Assembly: GCA_029263945.1 (NCBI GenBank)
Contig: JARIDM010000092.1
Span: 1-19,553, forward strand
DNA from: Sporosarcina sp.
GTDB taxonomy: Bacteria; Bacillota; Bacilli; Bacillales_A; Planococcaceae
Direction of reading: 5' to 3'
DNA: 19,553 nt
Part shown: piece after piece, positions 13,757 through 19,553 of the stretch
Numbering within the stretch: the first letter of the stretch is position 1
How the letters are laid out: each line of letters begins with the position of its first letter
Notes under the pieces: generated by a model
The model's input: only the letters and a program-made list of their open reading frames with translations
Told to the model about the DNA's origin: nothing
The model's database searches: none
Position numbers and translations under genes: made by a program

Positions 13757-14089
13757 ATGAAAGAACTACTTACGATTGAAGAATGGAAAGAAGTATTAGA
13801 AAAATCAAAGGACGAGCCTATTTTGCTTCTAAAACATAGTACGACATGTCCAATTAGTACAGGTGCTTTCGACCGTGTTGAGGCATTTGAAACAACACTG
13901 CCGAAGTATTGGTTAAAAGTGAGAGAAAGTCGTGCGATTTCTAACGACATTGAAAGTACGTTAGGTGTTGTTCACCAATCTCCACAACTATTCATCTTAA
14001 ACAAAGGGGATGCAGTTTGGAACGCATCTCATACTGTCATTACGGCGAACGAAATTAACCGTGGACTTTCAGAAAATAATTTAGCATAA
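13757..14089 (+). CDS. ytxJ: YtxJ, bacillithiol-system thioredoxin-like protein
   Basis: A 110-residue thioredoxin-fold protein. Residues 3-22 read as the usual YtxJ lead, and LLLKHSTTCPISTGAFDRV holds the single active cysteine in a TCPIS motif, in place of CxxC. The middle (WLKVRESRAISNDIESTLGVVHQSPQLFIL) keeps the fold's cis-Pro segment (SPQ). The family is tied by genome context to bacillithiol-dependent redox control and is proposed to act as a monothiol bacilliredoxin. The frame opens at GTG 13754, but ATG 13757 lies 8 bases after GGGAG and is preferred. Monocistronic, with a terminator after it. Confidence 0.87.
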   Translation: MKELLTIEEWKEVLEKSKDEPILLLKHSTTCPISTGAFDRVEAFETTLPKYWLKVRESRAISNDIESTLGVVHQSPQLFILNKGDAVWNASHTVITANEINRGLSENNLA

Positions 14090-14095
14090 GACATG

Positions 14096-14124
14096 AGGCA
14101 CTCTATTGAATAGGGTGCCTTTTC
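14096..14124 (+). terminator. Rho-independent terminator of ytxJ
   Basis: AGGCAC (14096-14101) pairs with GTGCCT (14115-14120), extended inward by CTAT with ATAG, followed by TTTT. Confidence 0.75.
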
Positions 14125-14157
14125 TATAAGGGATTATTATGAAATGGGGGAATTATC

Positions 14158-14898
14158 ATGAGACTAAAAGACAAAGTGGTCGTCATTACTGGAGGCGCAA
14201 AGGGGATTGGAGCGGTAACGGCTACGCTTTTCGGGGAACAAGGGGCAAAGGTTGTGCTTGTTGATTTTGATGGACAAGCAGGAGAAGCAAAGGCAAAGGA
14301 ATTAGTAGAAGCGAACGTGGAAGCCGTCTTTTTCAAGACAGATGTGTCAGACCTCGCCAGTGTTTCGGAAACGGCAAAGCAAGTTCTAGCACAGTTCGAG
14401 AAAGTCGATGTCCTTATTAACAATGCAGGGATTACAAAAGATGCGATGTTGTTGAAGTTGGATGCCACTGATTTTCAACAGGTGATTGATGTAAACCTGA
14501 CAGGGGTTTTCAATTGTACACAAGCATTTATTCCGTCGATGTTGGCGGCTGGGAAAGGAAAAGTGATTAACACGTCTTCCGTGGCAGGGGTTAGCGGAAA
14601 TGTTGGGCAGACAAATTACGCTGCATCGAAAGCGGGGATTGTTGGGATGACGAGGACGTGGGCGAAAGAATTTGGCCGTAGCGGCATTAATGTAAATGCG
14701 GTTGCGCCAGGTTTTATTGAAACCGAAATGATCCACACAATTCCACCGAAAATTTTAGAACAAATTAAGATGATGACGGCTTCACCCCGTTTAGGGACGC
14801 CGTTGGATGTCGCAAATGCGTATCTATTTCTGGCTTCCGATGAATCCGATTTTGTGAATGGTACTGTACTAGAAGTTGACGGCGCCATGTTGAAATAA
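14158..14898 (+). CDS. Short-chain dehydrogenase/reductase, 3-oxoacyl-ACP reductase-like (FabG paralogue)
   Basis: A 246-residue classical SDR. The cofactor motif TGGAKGIG is at 11-18, NNAG at 88-91, and the catalytic set is Asn113, Ser140/141, Tyr154 and Lys158 (YAASK). Closest to FabG and acetoacetyl-CoA reductases (ITKDAMLLKL, VNLTGVFN, APGFIETEM). The end of the second strand carries Asp36 (VLVDFD), and the glycine motif lacks the Arg of typical FabG (TGASRGIG), which by SDR rules favours NAD(H) over NADP(H). No fatty-acid synthesis genes are adjacent, so it is probably an accessory paralogue rather than the essential FabG. ATG 14158 follows AAATGGGGGA. It is a single gene. Confidence 0.85.
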   Translation: MRLKDKVVVITGGAKGIGAVTATLFGEQGAKVVLVDFDGQAGEAKAKELVEANVEAVFFKTDVSDLASVSETAKQVLAQFEKVDVLINNAGITKDAMLLKLDATDFQQVIDVNLTGVFNCTQAFIPSMLAAGKGKVINTSSVAGVSGNVGQTNYAASKAGIVGMTRTWAKEFGRSGINVNAVAPGFIETEMIHTIPPKILEQIKMMTASPRLGTPLDVANAYLFLASDESDFVNGTVLEVDGAMLK

Positions 14899-14947
14899 GT
14901 GTGGACATCTTTTTTTAAATAAAATCGTCCACATGTTGATAAGTTAA

Positions 14948-14987
14948 AGGAGTTGTGACTAGGTTTACTAGCCAGCTCTTTTTTTTG
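14948..14987 (+). terminator. Rho-independent terminator downstream of the SDR gene
   Basis: GAGTTG (14950-14955) and CTAG (14960-14963) pair with CTAG (14968-14971) and CAGCTC (14973-14978) with a small bulge and one wobble, followed by eight T. Confidence 0.75.
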
Positions 14988-15018
14988 GAAAATTAAATTC
15001 TTTGAAGTATTCTATCCA

Positions 15019-15034
15019 TGTGAAGTGCTTCACA
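15019..15034. promoter_or_regulatory. Upstream palindrome 1 of the des control region
   Basis: TGTGAAG-TG-CTTCACA has perfect 7-bp arms and a 2-base centre at 15026.5. It lies 19 bp upstream of palindrome 2. Its sequence differs from the other two, so it may bind another protein. Confidence 0.4.
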
Positions 15035-15038
15035 ACAT

Positions 15039-15076
15039 ATGACAGTTGTCATGCGCAAAGTTATGACATTCATGTC
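15039..15076. promoter_or_regulatory. Candidate DesR binding region (two palindromes)
   Basis: ATGACA-GT-TGTCAT (15039-15052) and GACAT-TC-ATGTC (15065-15076) are perfect inverted repeats with 2-base centres, 25 bp apart. Both contain ATGACA. In B. subtilis, phosphorylated DesR binds two adjacent, non-identical sites upstream of des and recruits polymerase; these match in place and number. The second overlaps the -35 region. Confidence 0.65.
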
Positions 15077-15096
15077 TTCCTGATTTTCACGATTCC

Positions 15097-15102
15097 GATA
15101 AT
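15097..15102 (+). promoter_or_regulatory. des promoter -10 element
   Basis: GATAAT matches TATAAT at 5 of 6. No usable -35 stands 16-18 bp upstream, as expected for a promoter that needs activation by DesR. The start codon of des is 41 bases downstream. Confidence 0.5.
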
Positions 15103-15142
15103 ATTAGGAATAAGAAAAGGTTTTAGGGAGGATCACATACAA

Positions 15143-16195
15143 ATGAGCAAAGAAAAAACAATGAAATTACACAAAGATGTCGCACCTTTTGCAAAATCGG
15201 ATCAAAAGAAAAGTGTGATGCAGCTGTTGAACACGGTTCCACCACTATTGCTATTTTGGTTTTTAGCGTATCAAAGTTTGGCCATTTCCTTTTGGCTCAT
15301 GCTTCCGTTTGCGGTGATTGCTGCGGGATTTGTTGTGCGGACGTTTATTATATTCCATGATTGTACACATGGTTCATTTTTCAAAAGTCGTAAAGCGAAT
15401 GATGTTGTCGGAACATTAACAGGTGTGCTGACACTTTTTGCTTATGCTAAGTGGAAACGAGAGCATGCGATTCACCATGCGTCGAGTTCGAATTTAGATA
15501 AGCGCGGTGTGGGTGATATTTGGGTAATGACGGTTGATGAATATATTGAAGCCCCTAAGAAGACACGTTTGGCGTACCGTTTATATCGTAATCCACTAGT
15601 GATGTTTGTTTTAGGGCCGCTTTATCTTGTTCTGATTTCAAGTCGTTTTAACCGCAAAGATGCACGTCAAAAAGAACGTAATAATACGTATTTGATTAAC
15701 TTAATTTTGGTTGTGCTGTATACGGCGATCATTTTACTCATCGGTTGGCAGTCGTTTTTGATTGTCCAAGGAACAACGATGTTTATTGCTGGTGCACTTG
15801 GAATCTGGTTGTTCTACATCCAACATACATTTGAAGATTCTTATTTCGAAGAAGAGTCTGAGTGGGATTATGTAAAAGCCGCGGTTGAAGGTAGTTCTTA
15901 TTATAAATTACCTAAAGTATTGCAGTGGGCGACAGGGAATATTGGTTTCCACCACGTTCACCATTTGTCACCGCGTGTCCCGAATTATAATTTGGAGCAG
16001 GCACATGATTCTACGCCGCCACTTCATAATGCGACGACCATTAACATTAAAACGAGCTTAGAATCGTTGAAATATAAATTATATAACCCTGAGAAAAAAG
16101 CATTTGTGACATTTGGAGACATCAAACCTTTGTTACGTAAAGCGCGACCTACAATTGATTTAAAACCGAAACGTACGAGTTTTGAAGGAAAATAA
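15143..16195 (+). CDS. des: Membrane phospholipid fatty acid desaturase Des
   Basis: An integral membrane acyl-lipid desaturase that introduces a double bond into existing phospholipid acyl chains on cooling. From ATG 15143 it has 350 residues, close to the B. subtilis enzyme (about 352). The di-iron histidine boxes are HDCTH (72-76), HAIHH (108-112) and HHVHH (270-274), between hydrophobic hairpins at about 30-70 and 185-225. The frame is open from TTG 15002, but the start is taken at ATG 15143 because AGGGAGG lies about 11 bases upstream and the control region 15019-15102 would otherwise be coding. Followed by a terminator and then desK and desR, so regulation by membrane fluidity is expected. 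Confidence 0.93.
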   Translation: MSKEKTMKLHKDVAPFAKSDQKKSVMQLLNTVPPLLLFWFLAYQSLAISFWLMLPFAVIAAGFVVRTFIIFHDCTHGSFFKSRKANDVVGTLTGVLTLFAYAKWKREHAIHHASSSNLDKRGVGDIWVMTVDEYIEAPKKTRLAYRLYRNPLVMFVLGPLYLVLISSRFNRKDARQKERNNTYLINLILVVLYTAIILLIGWQSFLIVQGTTMFIAGALGIWLFYIQHTFEDSYFEEESEWDYVKAAVEGSSYYKLPKVLQWATGNIGFHHVHHLSPRVPNYNLEQAHDSTPPLHNATTINIKTSLESLKYKLYNPEKKAFVTFGDIKPLLRKARPTIDLKPKRTSFEGK

Positions 16196-16205
16196 TGATT
16201 ACGCG

Positions 16206-16238
16206 CAACCATCTCTTACGACGAGGTGGTTGTTTTTT
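16206..16238 (+). terminator. Terminator between des and desK
   Basis: CAACCATCTC (16206-16215) pairs with GAGGTGGTTG (16223-16232), with one G-U type mismatch-free stem of 10 bp, then six to seven T. It would end most des transcripts before desK and desR. Confidence 0.88.
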
Positions 16239-16323
16239 GTTAATTGCTAGACAATTCAGCAGAAATGCTGTGATCTATGTTAAAATGGAGCTTCTTAAAA
16301 CTTTATTGAGGTCGGTGAAAAGG

Positions 16324-17436
16324 ATGCAAAGTTGGTATAGTATTTTTCCGAAAAGTCCCTGGCTAAGTATTTACGCGTGGGCAATCTTTTGTTTACTCCC
16401 ATTCTTTTTTATATTTCGTTCCTCATCTCTGTTAGAAATTATGCTAGGCATCACGCTCTTATTATTTTACTTCCTATCTTATTGGTTTTCATTTCATTCT
16501 AAAAACGGCGTTGTCTATATGTGGATTAGCTTTGAGATTGTCATTAACATCGTGATGACGTTGTTATTTGGTTATGTGTATTTGGCGACATTCACCGCAT
16601 TCTTTATCGGGAATCTTCGTAATCCAGTAGGATTTTTCATTATTTACGGCTTGCATATTGCGTTGTCAATCGGTGCAATTATTGCTGGGTTCTTCATAGA
16701 GTTAGAGTTGTTTTTACCACAGGCACATTTCATTCTCATCTCTATTCTTGGAACGATTCTCTTGCCTTTTAATTTATATAATCGACATAAACGCGAAAGG
16801 TTAGAAGGTCAATTAGAACATGCACGGGGAAGGATCTCTGAACTCATTATCCTAGAAGAGCGTGAACGCATTGCGCGTGATTTGCATGATACTTTGGGGC
16901 AGAAATTATCGTTAATTGGTTTGAAAAGCGATCTGGCAGTGCGCCTCATTTCGCGTGATACGGATGCAGCGCAAAGAGAATTGCAAGATATTAGACAAAC
17001 CGCGAGTACAGCGCTTAAAGAAGTGCGAGAACTCGTCGATGACATTCGAATGACCAAATTGGCAGACGAATTAATTCGTGTAAAACAGATTTTAAAAGCT
17101 GCTGAAATGGAACTGACGATAACGGGGTCCCCCAACTTTACAGGGATTTCCCCACTCGCTGAAAACGTCTTAAGTATGTGTTTGAAAGAGGCGGTAACAA
17201 ATGTGGTGAAGCATAGTTACGGCGGAGCTTGTCAGATTACGTTTGAACATTTTGCAGAAGAGTTTATTGTAACAGTAGAAGACGATGGCATTGGGATCCC
17301 AGGAAAAGGTGAGAATTTACCTGGCAATGGGTTGAAAGGCATTCGAGAACGACTTGAATTTATCAATGGTCATTTAGAAGTGGTGGACGGAAACGGGACG
17401 ACGTTACGAATTCGCATCCCCGATATTATAAAGTAA
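16324..17436 (+). CDS. desK: Membrane-fluidity sensor histidine kinase DesK
   Basis: A HisKA_3-type sensor kinase whose membrane helices sense lipid order; in the cold it phosphorylates DesR and in the warm it dephosphorylates it. From ATG 16324 the protein has 370 residues, the length of B. subtilis DesK. Lys10 falls where the sunken-buoy lysine of that protein lies, and the phosphoacceptor is His188 in RIARDLHDTLGQKLSLIG, the same number. Four to five hydrophobic helices fill 14-150; a coiled-coil linker follows; the ATPase domain shows the N box (EAVTNVVKHS), DDGIG and GNGLKGIRERLE. The frame is open from ATG 16195, but those 43 codons cross the terminator. Next gene: desR, 19 bases on. 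Confidence 0.94.
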   Translation: MQSWYSIFPKSPWLSIYAWAIFCLLPFFFIFRSSSLLEIMLGITLLLFYFLSYWFSFHSKNGVVYMWISFEIVINIVMTLLFGYVYLATFTAFFIGNLRNPVGFFIIYGLHIALSIGAIIAGFFIELELFLPQAHFILISILGTILLPFNLYNRHKRERLEGQLEHARGRISELIILEERERIARDLHDTLGQKLSLIGLKSDLAVRLISRDTDAAQRELQDIRQTASTALKEVRELVDDIRMTKLADELIRVKQILKAAEMELTITGSPNFTGISPLAENVLSMCLKEAVTNVVKHSYGGACQITFEHFAEEFIVTVEDDGIGIPGKGENLPGNGLKGIRERLEFINGHLEVVDGNGTTLRIRIPDIIK

Positions 17437-17455
17437 AGCAGCGGAGGTGATTTGT

Positions 17456-18061
17456 GTGATACGTATTGTAATTGCAGAAGACCAAGGCATGATGCTTGGC
17501 GCATTAGGTTCGCTACTAAGTATGGAAGAAGATATGGAAGTTGTAGGCATGGCGAGAAACGGTGAAGAGGCAGTCAGTTTGGTCAATGAGCACGCGCCTG
17601 ACATTTGTATCATGGATATTGAAATGCCTGTCATGACGGGACTGGACGCGTCAGAAGCCCTGCAAGATCACCCATGCAAAATCGTCATTTTGACAACATT
17701 TGCGCGTTCTGGTTATTTTGAGCGTGCGCGTAAAGCGGGCGTACGCGGTTACTTGCTCAAAGATAGCCCGATTGAAGAACTTGTCAGCTCCATTCGAACA
17801 ATTATGGAGGGTAGACGAATTTACGCGCCCGAATTGGTCGACATCGCATTCGACGATGAAAATGAAAATCCGTTGACGGACCGTGAAAGTGAAGTGCTGA
17901 CTTTGGTGTCAGAAGGGAAAACGACGAAAGAAATTGCAGGGGAACTCTTTTTAACGACAGGGACCGTGCGTAATTACATTTCAACAATTTTGGATAAGCT
18001 AGAAGTCGGCAACCGCATTGAAGCCATTTCTCGCTTCAAAGAAAAAGGCTGGTTTAAATAG
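17456..18061 (+). CDS. desR: Response regulator DesR, NarL/FixJ family
   Basis: The partner of DesK and activator of des. The receiver domain has the acidic pair in IAEDQ (6-10), phosphoacceptor Asp54 in CIMDIEMP, the Thr of ILTTFAR and Lys in YLLKDSP. A C-terminal LuxR-type helix-turn-helix follows: PLTDRESEVLTLVSEGKTTK and GTVRNYISTILDKLEV. The sequence is very close to my recollection of B. subtilis DesR (199 residues, same Asp54). The frame is open from GTG 17447, but GGAGGTGA at 17443-17450 covers it and lies 8 bases before GTG 17456. That start gives 201 residues and the normal numbering. It should be co-translated with desK. The target is the region 15039-15076. Confidence 0.94.
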   Translation: MIRIVIAEDQGMMLGALGSLLSMEEDMEVVGMARNGEEAVSLVNEHAPDICIMDIEMPVMTGLDASEALQDHPCKIVILTTFARSGYFERARKAGVRGYLLKDSPIEELVSSIRTIMEGRRIYAPELVDIAFDDENENPLTDRESEVLTLVSEGKTTKEIAGELFLTTGTVRNYISTILDKLEVGNRIEAISRFKEKGWFK

Positions 18062-18108
18062 AGGTTTAACCAGTTGGTATACGGGGTATTTACAGAGTCA
18101 ATACAGGA

Positions 18109-18145
18109 AAGGATTGGTACGCCCAATCCTTGCTTGTATTTTTTT
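18109..18145 (+). terminator. Terminator of desK-desR
   Basis: AAGGATTGG (18109-18117) pairs perfectly with CCAATCCTT (18123-18131) around a 5-base loop, and a T run follows at 18139-18145. Confidence 0.88.
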
Positions 18146-18170
18146 GTGTTTACATGTAAATAGGTGAAGG

Positions 18171-18280
18171 TCGCCCAAATAAGTGATTTATCGCCCAATT
18201 AAATCGAAATTCGCCTAATTAAAATTTTTTACGCCCAATTACCAGTCAAATCGCCTAATAAAACAAAAAATCGCCCAATA
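18171..18280 (+). repeat. Phased intergenic array, 20-bp step, core CGCC(C/T)A (array 2)
   Basis: CGCCCA or CGCCTA begins at 18172, 18192, 18212, 18232, 18252 and 18272, six copies exactly 20 bases apart. Each core is preceded by T or A, and the linkers are A/T-rich, often starting ATTA or ATAA. Core, step, orientation and setting (after a terminator, just before a candidate promoter) are the same as in array 1, about 17 kb away. The linkers themselves differ between arrays and between copies, so recent tandem duplication is a poor explanation. Function unknown. Confidence 0.88.
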
Positions 18281-18307
18281 AACACCCCGTTCCTCTCCGA
18301 AGCTTTA

Positions 18308-18316
18308 TGGTATGAT
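18308..18316 (+). promoter_or_regulatory. Extended -10 promoter candidate for kynU
   Basis: TGGTATGAT is a TGn extended -10 with TATGAT (5 of 6) at 18311-18316. No good -35 is visible. The end of array 2 is 28 bases upstream of the TG. Confidence 0.5.
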
Positions 18317-18354
18317 TTTAAAAGAAGAAAACGATTACAATGGGGGTATGAAAA

Positions 18355-19553
18355 GTGGAAAAGACATCGCTTGCGTATGCAAAAGAGCTGGATCAGCAAG
18401 ATGGATTGGCACGCTATCGTCAAGAGTTTTATTTGCCAGAAAAGGCCACTTATATGGATGGAAATTCGCTTGGTTTGTTATCTAAACGTGCTGAAAAGGC
18501 GCTGCTCGATTTACTTCATTCGTGGAAGACGTTGGGGATTGACGGCTGGACAGAAGGAGACAATCCTTGGTTTTATTTGTCTGAATCCGTGGGAGAAAAA
18601 ATGGCACCACTTGTCGGGGGATGTAAAGAGGAAGTCATTGCGACTGGTTCAACGACGACAAATTTACACCAAATGGTTGCGACGTTTTACAAGCCAACAG
18701 GCAAGCGCACGAAGATTCTTGCTGATGAACTAAACTTCCCGTCGGATATTTATGCGCTGAAAAGTCAGTTGACGTTAAAGGGGTATGACCCAAAAGAACA
18801 TCTTGTCCAAGTGAAAAGTCGTGACGGACGATTTTTAACAGAAGACGATCTAATCGAGGCGATGACCGACGACATTGCACTGATTGTGTTGCCAGCTGTT
18901 TTATATAGAAGTGGACAAGTGCTTGATATGGAAAAGCTCTCAAAAGCCGCAAATGAACGCGGCATCCCGATTGGTTTTGACCTTTGTCATTCAGTGGGCG
19001 CGGTTGAACACGCGTTACACGATTGGGGTGCGGACTTTGCTTTTTGGTGTACGTACAAACATTTAAACGGTGGACCTGGCTCAGTAGGTGGTTTGTTTGT
19101 CCATGAAAAAAATTTAGGGACAGCACCAGGCCTTGCGGGTTGGTTTGGGTCGAGTAAAGAAGCGCAGTTTGACATGAACCATCAGATGGAACCTGCGTCA
19201 GATGCGGGTGCTTATCAAATCGGCACCCCACATGTGTTAAGTTTGGCGCCAGTTATTGGGGCACTCGAATTATTTGAAGAGGCTGGGCTTGCGAACATTC
19301 GTGAAAAATCACTTCAACTAACGAATTATTTCTTACACTTAGTTCAAGCTGAACTTGGCGAACACGAATTCACGATTGGCAACCCGATCGACGATTCACG
19401 CGGGGGACATATTTTACTAGAACACGAAGAAGCGGCACGTATTTGTAAAGCACTAAAAGCAGACGGTGTGATTCCTGATTTCCGTGCTCCAAACGGCGTG
19501 AGACTGGCACCTGTTGCGCTTTACAATTCATTTGAAGACGTATGGTGTACCGT
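18355..19553 (+). CDS. kynU: Kynureninase, 3' end beyond the window
   Basis: A PLP-dependent enzyme that cleaves kynurenine to anthranilate and alanine in tryptophan degradation. 399 codons are present without a stop, nearly the full family length (about 420-430), so only the tail is missing. The family pattern is clear: YMDGNSLGLLS (33-43), IATGSTTTNLHQM, FPSDIYAL, GFDLCHSVGA (207-216; Asp209 and His212 contact PLP) and the PLP lysine Lys235 in TYKHLNGGPGS. Start GTG 18355 has GGGGG about 8 bases upstream. The partner genes kynA and kynB, often adjacent, would lie to the right if present. The promoter lies directly after array 2. Confidence 0.93.
   Translation, partial: MEKTSLAYAKELDQQDGLARYRQEFYLPEKATYMDGNSLGLLSKRAEKALLDLLHSWKTLGIDGWTEGDNPWFYLSESVGEKMAPLVGGCKEEVIATGSTTTNLHQMVATFYKPTGKRTKILADELNFPSDIYALKSQLTLKGYDPKEHLVQVKSRDGRFLTEDDLIEAMTDDIALIVLPAVLYRSGQVLDMEKLSKAANERGIPIGFDLCHSVGAVEHALHDWGADFAFWCTYKHLNGGPGSVGGLFVHEKNLGTAPGLAGWFGSSKEAQFDMNHQMEPASDAGAYQIGTPHVLSLAPVIGALELFEEAGLANIREKSLQLTNYFLHLVQAELGEHEFTIGNPIDDSRGGHILLEHEEAARICKALKADGVIPDFRAPNGVRLAPVALYNSFEDVWCT

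Noticed and set aside
14901..14936. Inverted repeat TGTGGAC/GTCCACA after the SDR gene as terminator
   Set aside because: The loop is over 20 bases and no T run follows the second arm; the better terminator is at 14948-14987.
15002..15142. 47-codon N-terminal extension of Des
   Set aside because: It covers the des palindromes and -10 element; ATG 15143 has an SD and gives the family length.
16195..16323. 43-codon N-terminal extension of DesK
   Set aside because: It is the terminator hairpin and leader region; starting at 16324 gives 370 residues, with Lys10 and His188 at the DesK positions.
18119..18126. Additional CGCCCA core in the desR terminator loop (ACGCCCAAT)
   Set aside because: It is 52 bases before the first array copy, out of the 20-bp phase, and is explained by the terminator stem.
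18635..19231. 198-codon minus-strand ORF
   Set aside because: It lies wholly inside kynU on the opposite strand, has no SD or family pattern, and is a shadow of the real frame.

Overview
The window looks like chromosomal DNA of a low-GC Gram-positive bacterium of the Bacillales, most likely a Planococcaceae member such as Sporosarcina or a relative. The basis is strong purine-rich Shine-Dalgarno (SD) sites, several GTG and TTG starts, U-tailed terminators, and close matches in sequence and gene order to Bacillus subtilis loci (des-desK-desR, yhcFGHI, ytxJ, ydaG). The family-level placement is inference.

Layout. 1-1083: 3' part of an oligopeptide-type ABC substrate-binding protein with a damaged 5' end. 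1190-1330: array of CGCC(C/T)A cores at an exact 20-bp step. 1450-2958: an S66 LD-carboxypeptidase and a hotdog acyl-CoA thioesterase. 3065-3541 (-): a small lipoprotein. 3696-8184: a six-gene operon of two YhcE-like membrane proteins, a YtrA-type GntR regulator, two ABC ATPases and a permease, with a YtrA-like operator at its promoter. 8185-8592: non-coding DNA holding a degenerate palindromic repeat element and a second phased array (21-bp step, core G(C/T)TGATA). 8593-8685 (-): a 30-residue membrane peptide gene with its own promoter, SD and terminator. 8828-9247: a YdaG-like flavin-fold stress protein. 9362-12100: tldD-tldE. 12151-13569 (-): a PAP2 phosphatase, a Cys-less alkyltransferase-like protein and mscL. 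13757-14898: ytxJ and a FabG-type reductase. 15143-18061: the cold-sensing des-desK-desR system. 18171-18280: a second 20-bp CGCC(C/T)A array, directly upstream of a kynureninase gene that runs off the right edge.

How genes work together. The yhc-type operon probably forms one or two ABC transporters under a repressor encoded in the same operon, as in B. subtilis ytr and yhc. DesK senses membrane fluidity, DesR becomes phosphorylated and activates des, and Des desaturates lipid acyl chains; the des promoter region here has three short palindromes. TldD and TldE normally form one heteromeric protease. Most other genes are housekeeping or stress functions.

The least explained signals are the two strictly phased intergenic arrays with a 20-bp step, each just upstream of a candidate promoter; the related 21-bp array; and the complete transcription unit for the 30-residue peptide.
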